NCBI RefSeq assembly: GCF_052115485.1 | Contig: NZ_JBFRGU010000002.1 | Coordinates: forward strand, 1 to 64,000 | Direction: 5' to 3' | DNA: 64,000 nucleotides | From: Microvirga sp052115485 | GTDB taxonomy: Bacteria; Pseudomonadota; Alphaproteobacteria; Rhizobiales; Beijerinckiaceae | Part shown: piece by piece, positions 59,325 to 64,000 of the stretch | Position numbering within the stretch: position 1 is the first letter of the stretch | How the letters are laid out: every line of letters begins with the position of its first letter | Notes under the pieces: generated by a model | The model's input: the letters and a program-made list of their open reading frames with translations, nothing else | What the model was told of the DNA's origin: nothing | Database searches by the model: none | Program-made: the position numbers and the translations under genes

Positions 59325-59590
59325 TGAAGTCGTGCCCCTCGGAAGGTCTGTTCACTCAATTAATGCTGCAACAGCACAAAACATCTTAGCCGGCGACCTA
59401 CCGCCTGAGAAGAGGATTCGGCCTTTGTTGCCGTTGAGGAAGTCTGAAAATCGGCCGTTTACTGTGGATCGTGAGATGACTTTTGTGCCCCGTACTTCCG
59501 AACGACACGGACCGGGCAGGGGGGCAAGTCGGGTCATCATTCTCCCCGTGCTTGAGGGGATTCTAAGCAGGGAGTCCGTGCCGCTGGGAT

Positions 59591-59605
59591 GACAGCTGAG
59601 CTGTC
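59591..59605. promoter_or_regulatory. Palindrome GACAGCTGAGCTGTC
   Basis: Perfect 7+1+7 inverted repeat 99 bases before the alkaline phosphatase ATG. It could be an operator; the binding protein is unknown. Confidence 0.35.
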
Positions 59606-59639
59606 GGAAGTCCCAGGTTCAAGGACGTAACGACGTTCG

Positions 59640-59672
59640 GTGTCATTCAAATGTCGAACACGGCCCCTAGAA
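59640..59672 (+). promoter_or_regulatory. Candidate PHO box and -10 of alkaline phosphatase
   Basis: GTGTCAT-TCAA-ATGTCGA (59640-59657) resembles the PhoB half-site pair CTGTCAT-N4-CTGTCAC, with a -10-like CTAGAA 10 bases further. The second half-site is poor. Confidence 0.35.
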
Positions 59673-59703
59673 CACGCCAGTCAGCAATGCAGGAGCCGAC
59701 TTG

Positions 59704-61449
59704 ATGAAGACGTGGACAGCGTTGGGCGTGGGCCTTCTTGGCCTCGTGGCAACAGGCGCGCAGGCGCAAACGATTTATCCCATCACCCGGGCCGAGATTC
59801 TCGCTGGGTCGAAATTCGACTTCAAAGTCGAGTTCCCCGGTGCACCGGCGCAAGGCGCCGTAAAGGTCACCATCAACGGTCAGGATCCGGCCAGCGTATT
59901 GGGCCAGTCCGCTAAATTCGTGGAGAAGGAAGACGGTGGCGAGCACTCGGCTTACTGGATCCGCGGGGCTCAGATCGCAAAGCCCGGCATGTACAACGTC
60001 GAGGCGACCCTCGGCGAGAAGAAGGCGAGCGTGAAGTGGGAAGTGTTCGGCACTCCCGAGCGCAAGGCCAAGAACGTGATCCTATTCGTCGGCGACGGCC
60101 TTTCCGTCGCGCACCGCACCGCCGCGCGCATGCTCTCCAAGGGCATCACGGAAGGTCGATATAACGGCGAGCTCGCCATGGACGACATGCCGCATATGGC
60201 GCTCGTCTCCACCTCCGGTACCGATTCCATCGTGACCGACAGCGCCAACGCCATGAGCGCCTACACCACAGGCCACAAGTCCTGCGTGAACGCCCTCGGC
60301 GTCTACTGCGCTAAGAACAAAAGCACCCTCGATCATCCGAAGGTCGAGACCCTCGGCGAGTTGGCCAAGCGCCGCAACGGCGGCATGGCGGTCGGCGTGG
60401 TCACGAATTCCGAGATCGAGGACGCGACCCCGGCCGGCATGGTGGCCCATACCCGCCGCCGTGCCGACTATAACGACATCGTCAAGATGTTCCACGATGT
60501 GAAGCCTGATGTGATTATGGGCGGCGGCTCGCCGAACTTCCTCGCCAAATCGACACCGGGCTCCAAGCGCACGGATGAAGACGATTACATCAAGAAGTTC
60601 GAGGCCGACGGATACAAGTTCGTCTCCACCAAGCAAGAGATGCAGGCGGCGGCTCAGGCAGGTTCCTCCAAGGTCCTCGGTCTGTTCAACACCAGCAATA
60701 TTGATGGCGCTCTCGACCTCAAGATCCTGAAAAAGGGCACCGTGTCGAAGTTCCCGGATCAGCCGGATCTCGTCGAGCAGACGAAGGCAGCTCTCGACGT
60801 TCTGTCGAAGAACCAGAACGGCTTCGTGTTGATGGTCGAATCCGCCCGCATCGACAAGTACAGCCACTCGCTGGACCCCGAGCGCGCGATCTACGACACG
60901 ATCATGCTCGACAATGCCATCCAGACCGCCAAGGACTTCGCTGCGAAGAAAGATGACACCCTGATCATCGTGGTCGGCGACCATGCGCATGGTGTTTCGA
61001 TCGTCGGTACCTATGACGACGACACTCCGGGCAATCAGTTGCGCGACAAGTTAGGCATCTACGCGGACGCGAAGTTCCCGAACTATCCTGCGCCCAACGC
61101 GGAAGGATACCCGGAGAAGGTCGACGTCTCCCGTCGCCTTGCCATGCTGTTCACCGCCTACCCGGATTACTGCGAGACGGGCCGTCCCTACATGAATGGC
61201 GAGAACGTGCCGACCGTGAAGGCCGCCGACGGCAAGACCTACGTCGCGAACGAGGAATACTGCAAGGAGCCGCTGGCGGCGCGCCGGATCGGTAACCTGC
61301 CTCTCGAGTCCAACTCGGGCGTGCATACGGCTGACGATCTCGTGCTCACCGCCATGGGACCGGGTTCCGAGCAGTTCAAGGCTCGCATGGAGAACACCCG
61401 CGTGTTCCGAGTGATGACGACGGCCCTCGGCCTCGGCGCAGGCCAGTAA
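59704..61449 (+). CDS. Alkaline phosphatase
   Basis: 581 codons from ATG 59704. Signal peptide about 1-22 (GAQAQ). After an N-terminal beta-rich segment of about 100 residues comes the alkaline phosphatase fold: metal Asp D131 (LFVGDGLS), nucleophile S180 in IVTDSANAMSAYTTGHK, and later VESARIDKYSHS and VVGDHAHG. It removes phosphate from monoesters in the periplasm. The N-terminal domain is not found in E. coli PhoA. Confidence 0.92.
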   Translation: MKTWTALGVGLLGLVATGAQAQTIYPITRAEILAGSKFDFKVEFPGAPAQGAVKVTINGQDPASVLGQSAKFVEKEDGGEHSAYWIRGAQIAKPGMYNVEATLGEKKASVKWEVFGTPERKAKNVILFVGDGLSVAHRTAARMLSKGITEGRYNGELAMDDMPHMALVSTSGTDSIVTDSANAMSAYTTGHKSCVNALGVYCAKNKSTLDHPKVETLGELAKRRNGGMAVGVVTNSEIEDATPAGMVAHTRRRADYNDIVKMFHDVKPDVIMGGGSPNFLAKSTPGSKRTDEDDYIKKFEADGYKFVSTKQEMQAAAQAGSSKVLGLFNTSNIDGALDLKILKKGTVSKFPDQPDLVEQTKAALDVLSKNQNGFVLMVESARIDKYSHSLDPERAIYDTIMLDNAIQTAKDFAAKKDDTLIIVVGDHAHGVSIVGTYDDDTPGNQLRDKLGIYADAKFPNYPAPNAEGYPEKVDVSRRLAMLFTAYPDYCETGRPYMNGENVPTVKAADGKTYVANEEYCKEPLAARRIGNLPLESNSGVHTADDLVLTAMGPGSEQFKARMENTRVFRVMTTALGLGAGQ

Positions 61450-61464
61450 GGAGAGCCGGGCCTC

Positions 61465-61920
61465 ATGGCCAATCTCTCACCATCAATGCTGACGCGGCGC
61501 CGATTTACGATCGGCGTCGCTGCGGCGCTTCTCGCCACTCGGGCGCAAGCCGGGGAGTGGATTGCATTCGACACGCTGTACAAGAGCTTCGGTGTTCGCG
61601 GCTTCGAATTCGCGGACCGGATCGTTGCCCTTAAAGGGCAGGAGGTCAGCCTTACCGGCTATATGGCTCCGCCGCTGCGGGCCGAGAGCACCTTTTTCGT
61701 GCTGACCCGCGAGCCGCTCGCCATCTGCCCTTTCTGTCAGTCCGATGCGGATTGGCCGGTGGACATCGTGGTCATTTATCTCAAGGCTGAAACGCCGCTC
61801 GTTTCTGCCGGAGCCAAGATCACTGTCAGCGGGCGCCTCGATGTCGGGTCCTCAACCGATCCGGATAGCGGCTTTGTCAGCCAATTGAGGATCGTCGATG
61901 CATCCTACCGCCGCGTCTGA
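61465..61920 (+). CDS. DUF3299-like exported protein
   Basis: 151 codons, AAGGAG upstream. A Tat-type signal TRRRFTIGVAAALLATRAQA (about residues 10-29) is followed by a domain with FDTLYKSFGVRGFEFADRI, LTGYMAPPL, and a CPFC motif in AICPFCQSDADWP. The pattern is like DUF3299 proteins that accompany ABC transporters. It overlaps the ATPase gene by 23 bases, so the three genes 61465-63849 are one operon. Confidence 0.75.
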   Translation: MANLSPSMLTRRRFTIGVAAALLATRAQAGEWIAFDTLYKSFGVRGFEFADRIVALKGQEVSLTGYMAPPLRAESTFFVLTREPLAICPFCQSDADWPVDIVVIYLKAETPLVSAGAKITVSGRLDVGSSTDPDSGFVSQLRIVDASYRRV

Positions 61921-62617
61921 ACATCGTCCGGCCGCAGTGCCATTGATCTTGCGCGACGTCCGGGTCGAGGTGCCGCAGGAGAGCGGCACGCCCTTGCGTG
62001 TGCTCGACATTTCGTTACTCGACGTTCCCGCCGGAGACCGCGTCGCTCTCACAGGGCCATCGGGTGCGGGCAAGACGACGTTGCTTCATCTCATGGCGGG
62101 GATCGGTCACTCTAGCCACGGGTCTGTCCTGTGGGGCGATCTCGATCTGGCGGCCCTTACAGAGGGAGCACGCGACCGTTGGCGCCGACAGCATGTCGGT
62201 CTGGTGTTCCAGGACTTCCACCTCATTCCGGAATTGAGCGCCCTCGACAACATTCTTCTGCCTCTCACGTTCGGAGCTGTGGGACGCAGGCGCGATTTCA
62301 TCGACCGGGCCGCGTTTTTGTCCGAGCGCCTGGGCTTGCCGGACCCTCATCGCCGAGCTGCCGTACTCTCGCGAGGCGAGCAGCAACGGGTCGCCATGGC
62401 GCGGGCCTTGTTGCGCGATCCGGCTATTCTTCTCGCCGATGAGCCCACGGCGAGCCTCGACGCCGCCACAGGCGAGACGCTCGGCACGCTGCTCCTCGAG
62501 GCAGCGCGGGAACAGGGCGCGACCCTCATCGTCGCGACCCATGATCCACATCTCATCGACCGCCTCGATACGGTGCACCGCATTGAGACCGGTCTTCTCG
62601 TGGAGGTCCGCTCATGA
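61898..62617 (+). CDS. ABC transporter ATPase (LolD/MacB type)
   Basis: 239 codons. Walker A GPSGAGKT at 53-60, Q-loop LVFQDFHLIPELS, signature LSRGEQQR at 157-164, Walker B ILLADEPTAS at 177-186 and H-loop ATHDP. It is of the group that works with FtsX/MacB-type permeases. ATGA overlap with the permease gene. Confidence 0.93.
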   Translation: MHPTAASEHRPAAVPLILRDVRVEVPQESGTPLRVLDISLLDVPAGDRVALTGPSGAGKTTLLHLMAGIGHSSHGSVLWGDLDLAALTEGARDRWRRQHVGLVFQDFHLIPELSALDNILLPLTFGAVGRRRDFIDRAAFLSERLGLPDPHRRAAVLSRGEQQRVAMARALLRDPAILLADEPTASLDAATGETLGTLLLEAAREQGATLIVATHDPHLIDRLDTVHRIETGLLVEVRS

Positions 62618-63849
62618 ACCCGCTTCCGATGGTGCGGGCCGATCTGAAGGCGCTCCGCTGGCTCGCCTTCGCGATCCCGCTTCTCGTGGCTGTCGCCGTG
62701 GCCATGGGCGTAGGCATTGGCGCGCAGGAGAGGATGTTGCGCCAGAGTTCGGCTCGCGCTGCCGACGATTTCGATCTCCTGATCGGAGCGGCCGGCAGCC
62801 AGACGCAACTCGTGCTCACGACGGTCTATCTCGACCTCGAGGCTCTGCCCCTCACGGACGGCGCGCTTCTCAACACTCTCTCGAAGGATCCGCGCGTCGC
62901 CGCCGTCGCGCCGATCGCGTTCGGCGACGTTGTGCGCGGCTTCCCCGTGGTCGGTACAACGCCTACTTTCGCCGGGCGCTGGGGGCGGTTGCAGGCGGCT
63001 GAGGGGCGGCTCTTTGCGAAGGAGGGCGAGGCCGTCGTCGGCGCCGATGTTTCCTTCAAGATCGGTGAGACCTTCAAGCCTTCCCACGCCACAGGCGGGC
63101 AGGCTCATGCTTTCCAGGAGGATGCGGAGGAGGAAACCCGATACCGCCACGAGGACGTCACCTATACGGTCGTCGGCCGTCTTCCGCGTCTCGGTACCCC
63201 ATGGGATCGGGCGATACAGGTGCCGGTGGAGAGCGTGTGGGAAACGCATGGGCTCGGTAATGGACATGCCGAGGACGAGGCGAGCCTCGGTCCTCCTTTC
63301 GACGCCAAGGTCGCTCCGGGTGTGCCCGCTATCGTGGTGAAGCCGAAGCGGATCGCCGATGCCTATTCGCTGCGCGGCGACTACCGTAAGGGCGGCACAA
63401 TGGCGGTTTTCCCGGCCGAAGTATTGGTCGGTCTCTACAAGACCATCGGGGACGTGAAGGACGTGCTCGTCGCCTCGTCATGGATCAGCAACGGATTGAT
63501 CTTCGTGGCAGTACTGCTTCTGCTGCTCACTCTCACCGGATTGCGGCGGCGGCGTTATGCGGTCCTGCGCGCGCTTGGTGCTCCGGCCATCTACATCTTG
63601 CTCGTGGTGTGGCTGGAAGCAGCGATCCTCCTCGCGGTCGGATGCGCGCTGGGACTGCTCTTCGGCTGGGGCGCGGCGGCGCTGGTATCTCAAGCGATTG
63701 AGAGTGAAACCGGTCTGCACCTTGCCTTCCGGCCTGGCCTGAACGACGGGCTTTTCGTCATCGGCCTGATGGCGCTCGGGAGTTTTCTTGCGCTCATTCC
63801 AGCCGCGCTGAACTATCGCGTCTCCGTGTCGGACGGCCTACGCTCTTAG
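62614..63849 (+). CDS. FtsX/MacB-type ABC permease with His-containing periplasmic loop
   Basis: 411 codons. One N-terminal helix (about 17-37), a large periplasmic domain (about 40-285), then three helices (near 290-310, 335-365 and 380-400), the MacB/LolC layout. The periplasmic part has clusters of His with acids: H158, H165, H179 and H212, H218. This type usually moves lipoproteins or peptides or powers envelope work rather than importing ions; the His clusters suggest metal contact, as inference. Confidence 0.85.
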   Translation: MNPLPMVRADLKALRWLAFAIPLLVAVAVAMGVGIGAQERMLRQSSARAADDFDLLIGAAGSQTQLVLTTVYLDLEALPLTDGALLNTLSKDPRVAAVAPIAFGDVVRGFPVVGTTPTFAGRWGRLQAAEGRLFAKEGEAVVGADVSFKIGETFKPSHATGGQAHAFQEDAEEETRYRHEDVTYTVVGRLPRLGTPWDRAIQVPVESVWETHGLGNGHAEDEASLGPPFDAKVAPGVPAIVVKPKRIADAYSLRGDYRKGGTMAVFPAEVLVGLYKTIGDVKDVLVASSWISNGLIFVAVLLLLLTLTGLRRRRYAVLRALGAPAIYILLVVWLEAAILLAVGCALGLLFGWGAAALVSQAIESETGLHLAFRPGLNDGLFVIGLMALGSFLALIPAALNYRVSVSDGLRS

Positions 63850-63944
63850 GGCCCATGAAGGCGAGTCTCGAAGCCACCCTTGAAGATCGCATACCCTGCG
63901 CCTGATAGTAGGAGACAACGTTTTTCGCAAAAAATGGGACATCG

Positions 63945-64000
63945 ATGTTACGCGCGCTCGGTCTTGGAATAACCTTGCTCTTCTGCGCTGCCAGCTCGGT
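63945..64000 (+). CDS. Start of an exported protein, cut by window edge
   Basis: ATG 63945 opens 18 codons reading MLRALGLGITLLFCAASS, a good signal-peptide start, with only a weak GGGA before it. It follows the permease gene in the same direction by 95 bases and may belong to the same transport module. Nothing can be said about the mature protein. Confidence 0.5.
   Translation, partial: MLRALGLGITLLFCAASS

Larger units (their letters stand above)
59325..59703. other. Divergent regulatory region, nucleotidase / alkaline phosphatase
   Basis: 379 bases without a supportable gene. The first 60 bases upstream of the nucleotidase are AT-rich. It contains a perfect palindrome (59591-59605) and a PHO-box-like site (59640-59657). 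Confidence 0.5.

Overview
The window looks like a chromosome segment of a GC-rich alphaproteobacterium, most likely Hyphomicrobiales (Rhizobiales) and perhaps the Methylobacteriaceae/Beijerinckiaceae side. The reasons are the S10-spc-alpha ribosomal gene order, an ATP12 chaperone, an ExoR homologue, rhizobial-type intergenic palindromes, short-LID adenylate kinase and long-form cysteine-poor S14. The genus is not determinable from sequence reading alone.

Layout. 1-15970: end of tuf, then the S10/spc/alpha ribosomal cluster to rplQ, with secY and adk. It is interrupted by a small foreign-looking minus-strand gene pair (12263-13020) between adk and rpsM. 16070-22831: HtrA-type protease, GNAT acetyltransferase, rarA, fluoride channel, RluC/D-type pseudouridine synthase, HAD phosphatase, ATP12, and a small lipoprotein on the other strand. 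22982-29869: propionyl-CoA carboxylase subunits pccB and pccA, separated by an inverted esterase/dioxygenase pair (mhqD/mhqO-like), then GGCT-like and acylphosphatase genes. 29866-38849: rhodanese, DUF599, DUF3253, YdcF-like, RraA-like, an RTX-repeat protein, isovaleryl-CoA dehydrogenase, a GH25 lipoprotein and mgtE. 39051-51202: tRNA-Leu(GAG), lipB, methylcrotonyl-CoA carboxylase beta subunit, ilvD, exoR, xthA, several oxidoreductases, and a peptide deformylase homologue that has lost key residues. 51210-56806: an aldo/keto reductase, then a hydroxyproline degradation cluster. 56866-57220: decayed chemotaxis-receptor fragment. 57370-64000: DUF1059 protein, divergent 5'-nucleotidase and alkaline phosphatase, and a DUF3299-like/ABC/FtsX-like transport module running off the window.

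How genes work together. PccA and PccB should form propionyl-CoA carboxylase. Ivd and MccB belong to leucine breakdown, but the MccA partner is not in the window. The cluster 52337-56448 gives a coherent route: 4-hydroxyproline 2-epimerase, D-hydroxyproline dehydrogenase, then a DapA-fold deaminase, controlled by a divergent GntR regulator with a clear palindromic operator. The 5'-nucleotidase and alkaline phosphatase form a phosphate-scavenging pair with a possible PHO box.

Less ordinary items: (i) the gene pair inside the ribosomal cluster, whose own promoter overlaps a GAAC-N7-GAAC motif like the alphaproteobacterial SOS box; (ii) a metal-ligand-deficient deformylase; (iii) two families of intergenic palindromes, one of which repeatedly supplies the stop codons of adjoining genes; (iv) an RTX protein with widely spaced nonapeptides; (v) the possible metal-linked ABC module at the right edge. 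Functions are assigned by recognising motifs and families by eye; no database search was run.
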